Below, piece by piece: positions 45,704 to 54,741 of a stretch of 64,000 nucleotides of DNA; within the stretch, counting starts at the first letter, position 1, and each line of letters begins with the position of its first letter. Source of the stretch: an uncultured Bacteroidia bacterium (GTDB taxonomy: Bacteria > Bacteroidota > Bacteroidia > Bacteroidales > UBA932); assembly GCA_902768985.1 (NCBI GenBank), contig CACXNA010000007.1, positions 89,337-153,336 on the forward strand, read 5' to 3'. The translations under genes and the position numbers were made by a program. The notes under the pieces are model-generated. The model saw only the letters and a list, made by a program, of their open reading frames with translations, was not told the DNA's origin and did not search any database.

Positions 45704-45927
45704 CCTCCCGCGAATATGGCAAAAGAAACAACACGAATTCCCGATTAATCGTTTAACTGCAGACAAAAAAATACGAATTTTAATCCCTGACCGATTCCCG
45801 ACAGGAAATCACTGAAAATTGATAGTTCCCCCCTCTTCCACCTCACAGCATTTACCAGCTTGACCTATAATTGCCTCGGTGCAGGGATGCCGCCACCCCT
45901 CATCCACCCGTCTCTCCCCCTAATTCT

Positions 45928-46040
45928 GCTATGAGCCGTATCTATTTATATATCAATAAAATACTGAATTATACTCCCTCGAAATCAGGGGGAGTACAAT
46001 TCAGCAACGTTCTCACACCCAGCCACTTCCACCTCACAGC
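45928..46040. repeat. Family A nested palindrome, copy 7
   Basis: Outer arms GCTATGAG and CTCACAGC; core TTATACTCCCTC and GGGGGAGTACAA. Confidence 0.75.
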
Positions 46041-46109
46041 ATTTTACCACCTGGACCGGAATTGTCCCGGGCCTGGGCGGTCAATGTGCTGGCAAGGTCG
46101 TTTGGAGCC

Positions 46110-46320
46110 GCTGGTAGCGCTTGGGGGCACCGCCGCCTCCCATTACCATAGTCGGCGGCTGCAAGGCGGACGATTTTGAGAGCCCCCATGGCTCTCAAAA
46201 TCGCCCGCTTGCTGCCCGGTTGGTGTGGCCGCACCAGGCAACAGGCGTGGCTACTCCATTAGCATACCTCTCCCGGCGCGAGCCGCCGACTCCCGTAATG
46301 GGAGGCGGTGAGCGCCCAAG
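46110..46320. repeat. Family B element, copy 2 (inverted, internally deleted)
   Basis: The terminal repeats CCGCCTCCCATTACCA and CCGTAATGGGAGGCGG and the internal GAGCCCCCATGGCTC palindrome are present in the opposite orientation to copies 1 and 3. The central GGCGTCGCTGAGCTCG part is missing. Confidence 0.7.
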
Positions 46321-46362
46321 CCAGACGATTCAATTGTGCAAACTAGGGTTCAGCGGATTTTT

Positions 46363-46475
46363 GCTGTGAGCCGGAAGTTGGTCAGTGATAGGATATTAAC
46401 GTTTTGTACTCCCCCAAAATTCGGGGGAGTACAAATCAGCAATCAGCTATAAGCCAGCGACTTACAGCTCACAGC
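46363..46475. repeat. Family A nested palindrome, copy 8
   Basis: Outer arms GCTGTGAG and CTCACAGC; core TTTTGTACTCCCCC and GGGGGAGTACAAA. Confidence 0.85.
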
Positions 46476-46537
46476 AAAAATGGAAGAGAAACGGGAAACC
46501 AAGAAAATGGGAGCAAACTCAAGAAGAGAGAGAAATG

Positions 46538-47272
46538 CTACTCCTCCTCCAGCTCCTTATACTTATTCCGGTGCTCGCGGGGCGCGTCGGAGACGAAGCC
46601 CCCGACCACCAGCACAATCTCACCCTTAGGCTCAACCGCCTGAAAATGAGCAAGAACCTCAGCCAGCGACCCCCGAACATGCTCCTCGTGCACCTTCGAG
46701 ATCTCCCGGGCCACCGAGCACGGCCGCGCAGGGCCGAACGCCTCGCAAAGCTGCTCCAGCGTCCGGACCAGCCGCCGCGGCGACTCATAAAACACCATCG
46801 TCCGCGGCTCGCTAGCCAAAGAAGCCAGCAGCGAGGAGCGGCCCTTCTTCACCGGCAGGAATCCCTCGAAGCAAAACCGGTCGCACGGCAACCCCGACGA
46901 CACGAGCGCCGGGATGCACGCCGTCGCGCCCGGAAGCGTCTGCACCTCAATCCCTTCCGCAGCGCACGCACGCGCCAGCAGGAACCCCGGATCGGAGATC
47001 CCGGGCGTCCCCGCGTCGCTCACCAGCGCCACCCGAAGACCCGCCGCCAGCCGCTCGCGAACCAGCGCAACCGTCTGGTGCTCATTGAACTTATGATGCG
47101 ACAAAACCTGCTTGCCGCGAATCTCGAAATGCTGCAGCAGCACGGCCGTCGTGCGCGTATCCTCCGCGAGGATCAAATCGGCCTCCTGCAGCACATGGAC
47201 GGCCCTGTAGGTCATATCTCCGAGATTGCCGACAGGGGTCGGCACGATGTACAAAATTCCTTTCGCGCCCAT
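46538..47272 (-). CDS. rsmI: 16S rRNA (cytidine-2'-O)-methyltransferase
   Basis: A protein of 244 residues that methylates C1402 of 16S rRNA. Hallmarks: ILYIVPTPVGNLGDMTYRAV at the N-terminus, LILAEDTRTTAVLL, HHKFNEHQ, VALVSDAGTPGISDPGFLL, LPGATACIPALVSSGL, FEGFLPVKKGRSSLL and FYESPRRLVRTLEQL. The start MGAKG at 47272 is preferred over an in-frame ATG 4 codons upstream. It is divergent from tdk (49-nt gap). Confidence 0.94.
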   Translation of the reverse strand: MGAKGILYIVPTPVGNLGDMTYRAVHVLQEADLILAEDTRTTAVLLQHFEIRGKQVLSHHKFNEHQTVALVRERLAAGLRVALVSDAGTPGISDPGFLLARACAAEGIEVQTLPGATACIPALVSSGLPCDRFCFEGFLPVKKGRSSLLASLASEPRTMVFYESPRRLVRTLEQLCEAFGPARPCSVAREISKVHEEHVRGSLAEVLAHFQAVEPKGEIVLVVGGFVSDAPREHRNKYKELEEE

Positions 47273-47293
47273 ACGCATCCGCACAGAAATTGC

Positions 47294-47301
47294 TATCTTT
47301 G
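47294..47301 (+). promoter_or_regulatory. -7 box for tdk
   Basis: TATCTTTG, ending 20 nt before the tdk ATG. Confidence 0.55.
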
Positions 47302-47321
47302 TGCAACCACAAATGTAAGCA

Positions 47322-47897
47322 ATGTTTTCCGAGAATCATAGAAAATCCGGGTGCATCGAGGTCGTCTGCGGCTCGATGTTCTCCGGCAAGACCGAAGAAC
47401 TCATCCGCCGCCTCCGCCGCGCCCAGTTCGCCAACCAGCAGATCGCCATCTTCAAGCCCGTCATCGATAAGCGCTACTCCGACGTCGAAGTAGTCTCGCA
47501 CGATTTCCATAAAATCACCTCCACCCCCGTCGCGACCCCCAAGGAGATCCTCGACAAGGTCGGCCCCGAGGTGCAGGTCGTCGGCATCGACGAAGCGCAA
47601 TTCTTCGACGACTCCCTCGTCGAAGTCTGCCAGACCCTCGCCAACCGCGGCGTGCGCGTCATCGTGGCGGGCCTCGACACCGACTACCTCGGTGTCCCCT
47701 TCGGCCCGATGCCGCGCCTGATGGCCGTCGCCGAGGACGTCCAGAAGGTCCACGCGATCTGCGTCCGCTGCGGCGCGCTCGCGAACCACTCGCACCGCCT
47801 CAGCAAGAGCCAGGACCTCGTCCTCCTCGGCGAAAAAGACGTCTACGAGCCCCTCTGCCGCGACTGCTTCAACGCCGCCCGCGCCGAAGAGCAATAA
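47322..47897 (+). CDS. tdk: Thymidine kinase (type II)
   Basis: A protein of 191 residues that phosphorylates thymidine for dTMP salvage. P-loop [25 protein letters not shown] (catalytic Glu in the lid side), [14 protein letters not shown], and a zinc site [13 protein letters not shown] with a later CRDC. The length and all motifs are conventional. Confidence 0.95.
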   Translation: MFSENHRKSGCIEVVCGSMFSGKTEELIRRLRRAQFANQQIAIFKPVIDKRYSDVEVVSHDFHKITSTPVATPKEILDKVGPEVQVVGIDEAQFFDDSLVEVCQTLANRGVRVIVAGLDTDYLGVPFGPMPRLMAVAEDVQKVHAICVRCGALANHSHRLSKSQDLVLLGEKDVYEPLCRDCFNAARAEEQ

Positions 47898-47918
47898 TCT
47901 CCCCTCCCCCTCTTTGTC

Positions 47919-48030
47919 CTGTGAGCCGCAACGTTTTAATAGTCAGAGAATTACCATTTTGTACTCCCCCAAAATTCGGGGGAGTACAAAACAGCAACTA
48001 GCAGAACACCAACAACTTACAACTCACAGC
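47919..48030. repeat. Family A nested palindrome, copy 9
   Basis: Outer arms CTGTGAG and CTCACAGC; core TTTTGTACTCCCCC and GGGGGAGTACAAAA. It fills the gap between tdk and xerD and ends 14 nt before the xerD start. Confidence 0.85.
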
Positions 48031-48043
48031 GGCGACGAAGGAA

Positions 48044-48985
48044 ATGGAAGATAGCAGAATTCTGAAGGACTACCGCTATTATTTGCGGATGGAGCGCCGG
48101 CTGTCGCCGAACACGGTGGCGGCCTACGGGCGCGACGTCGCGGAGCTCCTGGCGGCGGTCGACCTGGCGCCGCGCGCGATCAGGACGGAGGATATCGAGC
48201 GCTACCTGGCCAGCCGGGCGGGAACGGACAGCGCCCGCGGGGCGGGAAATACCCGGCAGGAGCCGGGAAATCCGAACAAGCCAAAAACGCTCAGCAAGCG
48301 TAGCCAAGCTCGCTTGCTGAGCTCATTAAGATCCTTCTTCGACTGGCTCATCCTCGAGGGCGAACGAAAAGACAACCCCTGCGACCGCATCGACGCGCCC
48401 AAACTCGGCCGCTACCTCCCCGAGGTCCTCTCCGTCGAGGAAGTCGAAGCCATCCTCGACTCCGTCGACACCAACGCCGGCTGGACCGGCCTGCGCGACC
48501 GCGCCATCCTCGAAATCCTCTACGGCTGCGGCCTGCGCGTCTCCGAGGCCTGCAGCCTCCAGATCTCCCACGTCTACCTCCAGGAAGGCTTCGTGCGCGT
48601 CGTCGGCAAAGGCGACAAAGAGCGCCTCGTCCCTCTCGGGGACCTCGCCGCCGACGCCTTCCGCGCCTACCTCGCCGCGCGCCCGGCGCCCGCTGAGCCG
48701 GCCTTCGACGACGTCGCCTTCCTCAACAAAAACGGCCGCCCGTTGAGCCGGGTGGCCATTTTCAACCTGGTCAAGAAACAAGCGCTGCTCGCGGGCGTCC
48801 GCAAAGAAATCTCCCCGCACACCTTCCGCCACTCCTTCGCCACGCACCTCATCGAGAACGGCGCCGACCTCCGCGTCGTCCAGGAAATGCTCGGCCACGA
48901 ATCCATCCTCACCACGGAAATCTACACCCACATCGACGCCGCCACCTGGCAGCGCGCCATCCTCGACCACCACCCCCGCCGCTAG
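48044..48985 (+). CDS. xerD: Tyrosine site-specific recombinase XerD-like
   Basis: A protein of 313 residues resolving chromosome dimers with XerC. The SAM-like N-domain (about 1-105) is followed by the catalytic domain with GCGLRVSEA (Arg165), [13 protein letters not shown] (Lys189), [13 protein letters not shown] (His, Arg) and [14 protein letters not shown] (His, Tyr nucleophile). Relative to the family, about 20 extra residues (60-80, [20 protein letters not shown]) lie before [14 protein letters not shown]. The DNA there contains small palindromes and a 12-bp hairpin. There is no integron or phage context; XerC versus XerD assignment is by overall likeness. Confidence 0.88.
   Translation: MEDSRILKDYRYYLRMERRLSPNTVAAYGRDVAELLAAVDLAPRAIRTEDIERYLASRAGTDSARGAGNTRQEPGNPNKPKTLSKRSQARLLSSLRSFFDWLILEGERKDNPCDRIDAPKLGRYLPEVLSVEEVEAILDSVDTNAGWTGLRDRAILEILYGCGLRVSEACSLQISHVYLQEGFVRVVGKGDKERLVPLGDLAADAFRAYLAARPAPAEPAFDDVAFLNKNGRPLSRVAIFNLVKKQALLAGVRKEISPHTFRHSFATHLIENGADLRVVQEMLGHESILTTEIYTHIDAATWQRAILDHHPRR
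48289..48322. repeat. Perfect hairpin within xerD
   Basis: GCTCAGCAAGCG and CGCTTGCTGAGC separated by 10 nt, encoding [12 protein letters not shown]. Confidence 0.6.
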
Positions 48986-48988
48986 CGG

Positions 48989-49570
48989 TTAACGGGCGTA
49001 GCGCCCCTCTATGACACGCCAGTCGACCAGGGGCCAGAGGGCCTTCAGATGGTCGGGCCGGCGATTCTGATAATCCAAATAATAAGCGTGCTCCCACACG
49101 TCAAAAGTCAGCAGCGGCTTGAAGCCGTGCGCCACGGGATTGTCGGCGCCCGCATACTGCGCGATTGACAATTCCCCGGCGGCGTCCGCCTGCAGCCACA
49201 CCCAGCCGCTCCCGAAGATCGCGGCGCCCTTGGCCACGAACTCCGCCTGGAAGGCCTCCAGCGTGCCCCACTGCTGCGCAATCTGCGCCCCCAGCGCGCC
49301 CCGCGGGGCATCGCCCGCGACGGGCGCCCCGAACTGCGTAAAATACAGATTATGATTCAGGATCTGCCCGGCGTTATTGAACACCGCGCCGCTCGCGCGG
49401 CAAATGATCTCCTCCAGCGACAGCCCGTCAAACTCCGACCCCGGCAGCGCCGCATTCAGATTGTTGACATACCCCTGCAGATGCTTCCCATGATGGAACG
49501 ACAGCGTCCGCGCGCTGATCACCGGCTCCAGCGCCTCCGGCGCGTACGGCAAATTAATTAGTGTAAACAT
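48989..49570 (-). CDS. sodB: Fe/Mn superoxide dismutase
   Basis: A protein of 193 residues converting superoxide to H2O2. Metal ligands: His in FHHGKHLQGYV, His in LNHNLYF, and Asp and His in LLTFDVWEHAYYLDYQNRR. VFNNAGQILNHN carries the active-site Gln in the position typical of iron-type or cambialistic enzymes. It starts 25 nt below a -7 box. It is convergent with xerD (3-nt gap). Confidence 0.95.
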   Translation of the reverse strand: MFTLINLPYAPEALEPVISARTLSFHHGKHLQGYVNNLNAALPGSEFDGLSLEEIICRASGAVFNNAGQILNHNLYFTQFGAPVAGDAPRGALGAQIAQQWGTLEAFQAEFVAKGAAIFGSGWVWLQADAAGELSIAQYAGADNPVAHGFKPLLTFDVWEHAYYLDYQNRRPDHLKALWPLVDWRVIEGRYAR

Positions 49571-49595
49571 ATGTGGTTGTATTAATTGGTTCCTT

Positions 49596-49603
49596 CAAAT
49601 ATA
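49596..49603 (-). promoter_or_regulatory. -7 box for sodB
   Basis: The minus strand reads TATATTTG, 25 nt above the start. Confidence 0.55.
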
Positions 49604-49610
49604 CGAAAAA

Positions 49611-50795
49611 TTACAACACGCGCACGCGCAATTTCGCATAAGCCCGCTCCACCTTCGCCAGCGCCGCCTCGACACTCTCGGCGCGCGCCAGCAGCACCCC
49701 CATCCGGCGGTGCCCCTTGATGAACGGCTTGCCGAACAGCCGGATCTGCACATCCGGCTCCGCCAAAACTTCCTCGAGGTTCTCGAACTCCACCTGCGTC
49801 GTATCCCCCTCAACCACAATCGCTTTCGAGGCCGACGGCCCATAAAAGTTCACCTTAGGAATCGGCAGTCCCAGCACCGCCCGCGCATGCAGCGCGAACT
49901 CGGACAGATCCTGCGAAATCATCGTCACCATCCCCGTATCATGCGGCCGCGGCGACACCTCGCTGAACAGCACCTCGTCGCCGCACACGAACATCTCCAC
50001 CCCGAAGATCCCGTAGCCGCCAAGGGCGTCCGTGATCTTCTTGGCGATGTCCTGCGCCTGCGCCAAGGCGCACTCGCTCATCGGCTGCGCCTGCCACGAC
50101 TCCCTGTAATCCCCGTCCACCTGATGGTGGCCGATGGGATTCAGGAACGTCGTGCCGCCCGCGTGCCGCACCGTCAGCAGCGTGATCTCATAATCGAACT
50201 TCACGAAGCCCTCCACGATCACCTCGCCGGCCCCGGCGCGCCCGCCCTCCTGGGCTATCGCCCAGCAGCGGTCGGCGTCCGCCGGCGTCTTGCACACGCT
50301 CTGTCCGTGCCCGGACGAGCTCATGATCGGCTTCACCACGCAGGGCGTGCCCACCGCGGCAATGGCCGCATCGAAGTCTTCACGCGTAGCCGCGAAACGG
50401 TAATTCGACGTCGGCAGCCCGAGCGTCTCATGCGCCAGCTGGCGGATCCCCTTGCGGTTCATCGTCAGGAAAGTCGCGTTCGCCGTCGGGATCACATGAT
50501 ACCCCTCCCGCTCCAGCTCCACCAGTGTCGGCGTCGCGATCGCCTCCACCTCCGGGATGATCAGGTCCGGCCGCTCGCGCTCAATAATCTCGCGCAGCTT
50601 CGCGCCGTCCAACATTGACAGCACATAGCTCCGGTGCGCCACCTGCATCGCCGGCGCGTTCTCGTACCGGTCCAGCGCAATCACCTCAACACCATAGCGT
50701 TGCAACTCGATTGCAACTTCCTTACCCAATTCGCCCGAGCCGCACAGCAGCGCCTTCTTCGCGACACCTGTCAATGGAGTTCCGATTTTTACCAT
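49611..50795 (-). CDS. purT: Phosphoribosylglycinamide formyltransferase 2 (formate dependent)
   Basis: An ATP-grasp enzyme of 394 residues for the third step of purine synthesis using formate. Landmarks: [107 protein letters not shown] and [16 protein letters not shown]. It starts 23 nt below a -7 box. The purine-base permease gene lies immediately upstream on the same strand but has its own promoter region. Confidence 0.95.
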   Translation of the reverse strand: MVKIGTPLTGVAKKALLCGSGELGKEVAIELQRYGVEVIALDRYENAPAMQVAHRSYVLSMLDGAKLREIIERERPDLIIPEVEAIATPTLVELEREGYHVIPTANATFLTMNRKGIRQLAHETLGLPTSNYRFAATREDFDAAIAAVGTPCVVKPIMSSSGHGQSVCKTPADADRCWAIAQEGGRAGAGEVIVEGFVKFDYEITLLTVRHAGGTTFLNPIGHHQVDGDYRESWQAQPMSECALAQAQDIAKKITDALGGYGIFGVEMFVCGDEVLFSEVSPRPHDTGMVTMISQDLSEFALHARAVLGLPIPKVNFYGPSASKAIVVEGDTTQVEFENLEEVLAEPDVQIRLFGKPFIKGHRRMGVLLARAESVEAALAKVERAYAKLRVRVL

Positions 50796-50818
50796 AAGTC
50801 TTCGCGTCTATTTTTCCG

Positions 50819-50826
50819 CAAAGTTA
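50819..50826 (-). promoter_or_regulatory. -7 box for purT
   Basis: The minus strand reads TAACTTTG, 23 nt above the start. Confidence 0.55.
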
Positions 50827-50870
50827 ACGACTCTGGGGCAATGGTGCAAGAGCCCCGGCACATCAGGATG

Positions 50871-52187
50871 CTACAGACTATTCTGCACGTAGCGAAGCAC
50901 GAAGAGCCCGAAAAGCACCCACACGGTGGGGCTGATCTGCCGGAGGCCCTTTTTGCCTGTGCCGGCTTTCATCAGCACGAACATGATAACGCCCAGCATG
51001 ATGCCGTCGCTGATGCTATAACTCAGCGGCATCATCAGCATGGTGACGAAAGCGGGAATGGCCTCGCTATAGTCAGCCCAATTGACTGCAACGACGTTGG
51101 CACACATCATCACGCCCACGATGACGAGCGCCGGCCCCGTGGCGGCAGCGGGGATGGCGAGGAACAGCGGGCCGAAGAACAGCGACAGCGCGAAGCAGAC
51201 CGCGACGACAAAGGGCGTGAGGCCGGTACGCCCGCCCACGGCCACACCCGCGACGCTCTCCACATAGGTGGTCGTGGTGGAAGCGCCCAGGCAGGCCCCG
51301 GCAGCGGTGGCCACGGCATCCGCCATCAGCATACGCCCGACCCCTTCAATCTTGCCATCCTTGTCCACCATGCCGGTCTTCAGCGAGACGGCGATCACGG
51401 TGCCGATGGTATCGAAAAGATCGACGAAGAGGAAGGTGATCACCACGATAAGCATGTCCCACGAGAGCACATGATCCCACTCGAACTGAAGGAATACAGG
51501 CGAAAGCGAAGGCGGCATGGAAAAGATTGTGTCCAAATGCGTTACACCCATCGGGATACCGATGAGCGACGTCAGGAGGATTCCCCAAAGGAGGCCGCCC
51601 CGTACGTTCCGGACCACCATCAGGCCGCAGATCACAAGGCCGATGAGCGCCAGGAGAATGGACGGCTTGTCAAAGTTGGCCAGGGCCACCTGCGTACTCT
51701 CATCGGCGATGATGATACCGCAGTTCTGCAGACCGATATAGGCGATGAACAGGCCGATGCCGCCACCGATGGCCGACTTCAGGCAAGCCGGGATGGCGTT
51801 CGCGATCAACTCCCTGATTTTGAAGAACGAAAGAAGGATAAAAATGATACCCTCAATGAAGACGGCCGTCAGCGCGAACTGCCAGGTGCGGCCCATTCCC
51901 AGACAGACGGTAAAGACGAAGAAGGCGTTGATACCCATGCCGGGCGCCAGCGCGAAAGGCTTCCTGGCATAGAGGGCCATCACCAGGGATCCGACGACGG
52001 AGGCCAACACGGTGGCGGTATACACCGCACCGGTCGGCATCCCCAACGGCTCGAGCGCGCTGAAAATGCCCGGATTCACGGCCAGGATATACGCCATGGT
52101 CAGAAAGGTGGTAACACCCGCCAAGATCTCCGTCCGCACCTTATGCTGCGCGGGATCGAATCCAAAAAGCTTCTGTATCATTGTCAT
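50871..52187 (-). CDS. NCS2-family purine (hypoxanthine/guanine) permease
   Basis: A protein of 438 residues with about 12-14 membrane helices. The N-terminal FGFDPAQHKVRTEILAGVTTFLTMAYILAVNPGI, GMGINAFFVFTVCLGMG and LFVDLFDTIGTVIAVSLKTGMVD are characteristic of the AzgA/PbuG-type purine-base transporters. The start MTMIQKLFGFD is preferred. Its ancestral promoter seems to lie at 52884-52891, now separated from the gene by an IS remnant of about 630 bp. Confidence 0.9.
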   Translation of the reverse strand: MTMIQKLFGFDPAQHKVRTEILAGVTTFLTMAYILAVNPGIFSALEPLGMPTGAVYTATVLASVVGSLVMALYARKPFALAPGMGINAFFVFTVCLGMGRTWQFALTAVFIEGIIFILLSFFKIRELIANAIPACLKSAIGGGIGLFIAYIGLQNCGIIIADESTQVALANFDKPSILLALIGLVICGLMVVRNVRGGLLWGILLTSLIGIPMGVTHLDTIFSMPPSLSPVFLQFEWDHVLSWDMLIVVITFLFVDLFDTIGTVIAVSLKTGMVDKDGKIEGVGRMLMADAVATAAGACLGASTTTTYVESVAGVAVGGRTGLTPFVVAVCFALSLFFGPLFLAIPAAATGPALVIVGVMMCANVVAVNWADYSEAIPAFVTMLMMPLSYSISDGIMLGVIMFVLMKAGTGKKGLRQISPTVWVLFGLFVLRYVQNSL

Positions 52188-52220
52188 TGCTGTTCGCCTT
52201 CCATTGTTACATAACATTAG

Positions 52221-52850
52221 TGTCCACTAAAAATTTATAAAAGTTCTTTGAAAATATTGAGAGTTAGGTAATTACAGCAGTTGTTGGAGCGCGCCGATTT
52301 GAAAATATCTTTGCCAGACTAACGTAGAATGGCACATGCATAACGGAAAATACGTGCTCGCACAGCTTTTAGATTTCATTGACAAGGATGTATCCATCAG
52401 AATATCAAACAAATACAATGCATCATCTACTGGGACCAGGAAGAGAACCGAAAGTTCATTTTCTTCACTAACGCGCTGGATATCAGTCCAATGCAAGTCG
52501 CCGAGCTATACCACCTGAGGTGGAATATCGAGTTGTTCTTCAAGTGGTTGAAGCAACATCTGAAGATAAAAAAGTTCTGGGGTACTACCGAGAACGCCGT
52601 AAGGATCCAAATTTACTCCGCGATAACGGCCTATTGCATGATGGAGATTGTCCAGAAAATGATGGCTTTCAAACAGTCTATCTACGAGATGTTACAGATC
52701 GCAAGTATCTCATTAACAGACACTACGCCTCTCCAAGAACTGTTTGGTGTACCTAACTACAATATTGTCAAAGAGCAAAATAGTTTTGATGAACTTAGTT
52801 TGTTTAAAATGTTAAACCATATAATAATCGTCCACAACTTTTAGTGGACA
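52221..52850 (+). mobile_element. IS4-family insertion sequence remnant
   Basis: The ends are terminal inverted repeats: TGTCCACTAAAA at 52221 and TTTTAGTGGACA ending at 52850. Inside is a transposase reduced by a large internal deletion. At about 630 bp it is roughly half the size expected. No clear target duplication was recognised. Confidence 0.8.
52336..52844 (+). pseudogene. IS4-type transposase, internally deleted
   Basis: The N-terminal fragment MHNGKYVLAQLLDFIDKDVS resembles the DUF4372 start of IS4-group transposases. At about 52420 the frame jumps to a C-terminal fragment (YWDQEENRKFIFFTN... AELYHLRWNIELFFKWLKQHLKIK... CMMEIV), which carries the YREK-like region of the DDE domain. 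The middle, including the first two catalytic Asp residues, is missing, and the two parts are in different frames, so it is not functional. Confidence 0.8.
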
Positions 52851-52883
52851 GCAATGACCATAATGTTTGATTCTATTTTTCCA

Positions 52884-52891
52884 CAAATTTA
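52884..52891 (-). promoter_or_regulatory. Displaced -7 box, probably of the purine permease
   Basis: The minus strand reads TAAATTTG. Removing the IS remnant would put it about 60-70 nt from the permease start, like other genes in the window. Confidence 0.4.
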
Positions 52892-52977
52892 ACCACTCTC
52901 CCCCAAACCCGCAATAGCCCCCGACCATCTCCCGGCATTCCCCACCCTTTCCCCAGCCATTCCCCACCCTTTCCTTA

Positions 52978-53032
52978 GTCATTCCGGGCTTGACCCGGAA
53001 TCTCGTCATTCGCCGGCCCCGACCGGCGAATC
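52978..53032. repeat. Two adjacent family D palindromes
   Basis: GTCATTCCGGGCTTGACCCG (52978) and the variant GTCATTCGCCGGCCCCGACC (53005) in tandem, 27 bp apart. Confidence 0.75.
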
Positions 53033-53180
53033 TCCTCAAAAACAGCCCCCGGTGAGGACGAACTAATGTTTTTCACCGATTTATCCTCAAAAACAGCCCC
53101 CGGTGAGGACGAACTAATGTTTTTCACCGATTTATCCTCAAAATCAGCCCTCAAATGAGGATGGAACCCAGCTTTCCCCG
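53033..53180. repeat. Family E 51-bp tandem repeat, array 1
   Basis: Units start with TCCTCAAAAACAGCCCCCGG at 53033, 53084 and 53135; the first two are identical over 51 bp. Each unit contains a small inverted repeat (TCCTCA/TGAGGA). Confidence 0.85.
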
Positions 53181-53407
53181 GCCGTTCTCCCCGCCGGGCC
53201 CTTTGTTCAAAATCACCAGCGGACCCAACCCCGCTTTGGCGCCACTGCAGGCCAGGTCAACTCCGCAGATGCACGCCCCAGGCCGCCACCTGCTGACCCC
53301 ACCCCCGTTCTACAGCATCCAGTGGCACCTTCCCTCCGCAGATGATTTTGATTAAGGGGCTGTTTGGGCCGGACTCGGGCCTGGTGCTGCCACCGCCACC
53401 CAATCTA

Positions 53408-53530
53408 TCCTCAAAAAAGGCCTCTAGTGAGGATGGAATCCAGTTCCCCCAGACTTTATCCTCAAAACAGGCCTTTTTTGAGGACAAGTACTAGTTTTCT
53501 CGGGGTTTATCCTCAAATCGGGCCCCTTTT
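53408..53530. repeat. Family E 51-bp tandem repeat, array 2
   Basis: TCCTCAAA units start at 53408, 53459 and 53510, keeping exactly the 51-bp spacing although the sequence is more diverged. Confidence 0.8.
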
Positions 53531-53569
53531 GTGTACGCGATCCGCCGGTGCTGGGCTGGAGCCGCCTCC

Positions 53570-53856
53570 CATTACGGTAGTCGGCGCCTCCAGCCGGGAG
53601 AGGTAAGCGATTGGAGTTGGCGGGGCGAGCGTTGTGGCCAAAGGCACCCGCGCCTCGCAATACGCGGCTCGGCGCGTACAGGTTAGGGGGCGTCGCTGAG
53701 CTCGTCGAAACGGCTCGCGACGCCACGCCTGTTGCCTGGTGCTGCCGGGACAACCGGGCAGCAAGCGGGCGATTTTGAGAGCCCCCATGGCTCTCAAAAT
53801 CGTCCGTCTTGCAGCCGCCGACTACCGTAATGGGAGGCGGCGGTGCCCCCAAGGCG
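53570..53856. repeat. Family B element, copy 3
   Basis: Complete copy: GCCGCCTCCCATTACGGTAG at the left, CTACCGTAATGGGAGGCGGC at the right, and an internal GATTTTGAGAGCCCCCATGG palindrome. Oriented as copy 1. Confidence 0.75.
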
Positions 53857-53973
53857 AGGGAACGGCCTATGAAGTGCCAGGGCGAAATGGAAAGAATAGT
53901 AAAGTTTTGGAAGATTTTTATCAAAATTATACTATTTCCGCAAAAACGTCGCGGAGGGGTCGACCGCAAAGAG

Positions 53974-54741
53974 TCACTTAATATCCCTAAAATATTCAAA
54001 CAAGAATAAAGGGAAGGCGTTCAATATGGCAATCGCGTCCCCCTCATACAAATACTTCTTCTCTTGGCCCGCAAAGATCCGCTGTTGAGAGACTATCTCC
54101 TTGTCCTCCGGAATGCAGTTCTTCCCCGTACAGATATAGTTCGCCTTAGAGGTATGTTGTTTCACCAGAATTGACCAGTTCTCCTTAACCCTCATAAACT
54201 CATCCTTTCGAAGATGGTGACGGCCAGCCTCCGGCAACTCAATGAAATCCCAACTCCCATAAAAACTGAACGCCCGAGCTAATTCTTTAAACGAATCCGT
54301 CTGGCAATCGTTCCGCGAAACCATATACTCAACGAAATGTTCATCCGGCAATTCTTTCGTGTAGCACAACGACTCCACCATCGGATAACTCACGTACAGC
54401 TTCCCGTTATCAGTTTCATCATCAAACAACTCCAGCATCTCCCTCAGCCGACGGTTCATCTCCTTCAGCTCCAGGTTTTCGTTCTGAAAATCATAATCGA
54501 AAAACAAATAAACTTCCGAGAAATCCGAGGATTTCACCCCAAGCGGCAAATCGGCCTTGTTCTCCCGAAGAATAGAGACAATATCCCCATCCCCTTCAAA
54601 CTCATTCAACTGCCGATATAATTCATAAATATTGTTCCCAAAGGAGCAGACAAGCCTCTCTCCTTCCCCGAAGAAAAGACGCTCCAACGTCTTCAAGATC
54701 CTCGGTTCCCGCTCCGCTCCTTCAAAAACAAACAGTATCAT
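53974..54741 (-). CDS. TOPRIM/RloB-like putative effector next to the AAA ATPase
   Basis: A protein of 255 residues. Its N-terminus MILFVFEGAEREPRILKTLERLF (Glu7) and VYLFFDYDFQNEN (Asp82, Asp84) give the E...DxD pattern of TOPRIM-like or RloB-like nucleases that partner with AAA ATPases in defence modules (OLD/Gabija/AbiL-type logic). The start at 54741 overlaps the stop of the ATPase gene by 4 nt (54738-54741), so the two are coupled. Base composition is clearly more AT-rich than the genes to the left. The defence role is inferred from the pairing; the family was not confirmed by search. Confidence 0.68.
   Translation of the reverse strand: MILFVFEGAEREPRILKTLERLFFGEGERLVCSFGNNIYELYRQLNEFEGDGDIVSILRENKADLPLGVKSSDFSEVYLFFDYDFQNENLELKEMNRRLREMLELFDDETDNGKLYVSYPMVESLCYTKELPDEHFVEYMVSRNDCQTDSFKELARAFSFYGSWDFIELPEAGRHHLRKDEFMRVKENWSILVKQHTSKANYICTGKNCIPEDKEIVSQQRIFAGQEKKYLYEGDAIAILNAFPLFLFEYFRDIK

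Larger units (their letters stand above)
45622..46537. other. Repeat-filled intergenic region
   Basis: No gene was seen. Contents: a structured element (45633-45703), a duplicated segment (CCTCACAGCATTTACCA at 45841 and again at 46032), family A copy 7 (45928-46040), family B copy 2 (46110-46320) and family A copy 8 (46363-46475). Confidence 0.7.
52851..53973. other. 1.1-kb intergenic region of family D, E and B repeats
   Basis: No gene was found. Two family D palindromes (52978-53032) are followed by two arrays of a 51-bp unit (53033-53180 and 53408-53530), a nonrepetitive pyrimidine-rich stretch between them, and family B copy 3 (53570-53856). Short open frames over the arrays translate to 17-residue repeats but lack starts, ribosome sites and protein character. 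Confidence 0.7.

Noticed and set aside
53033-53530. CRISPR array at the 51-bp repeats
   Set aside because: The whole 51-bp unit is repeated rather than a repeat with unique spacers; there are only three units per array and no cas genes.
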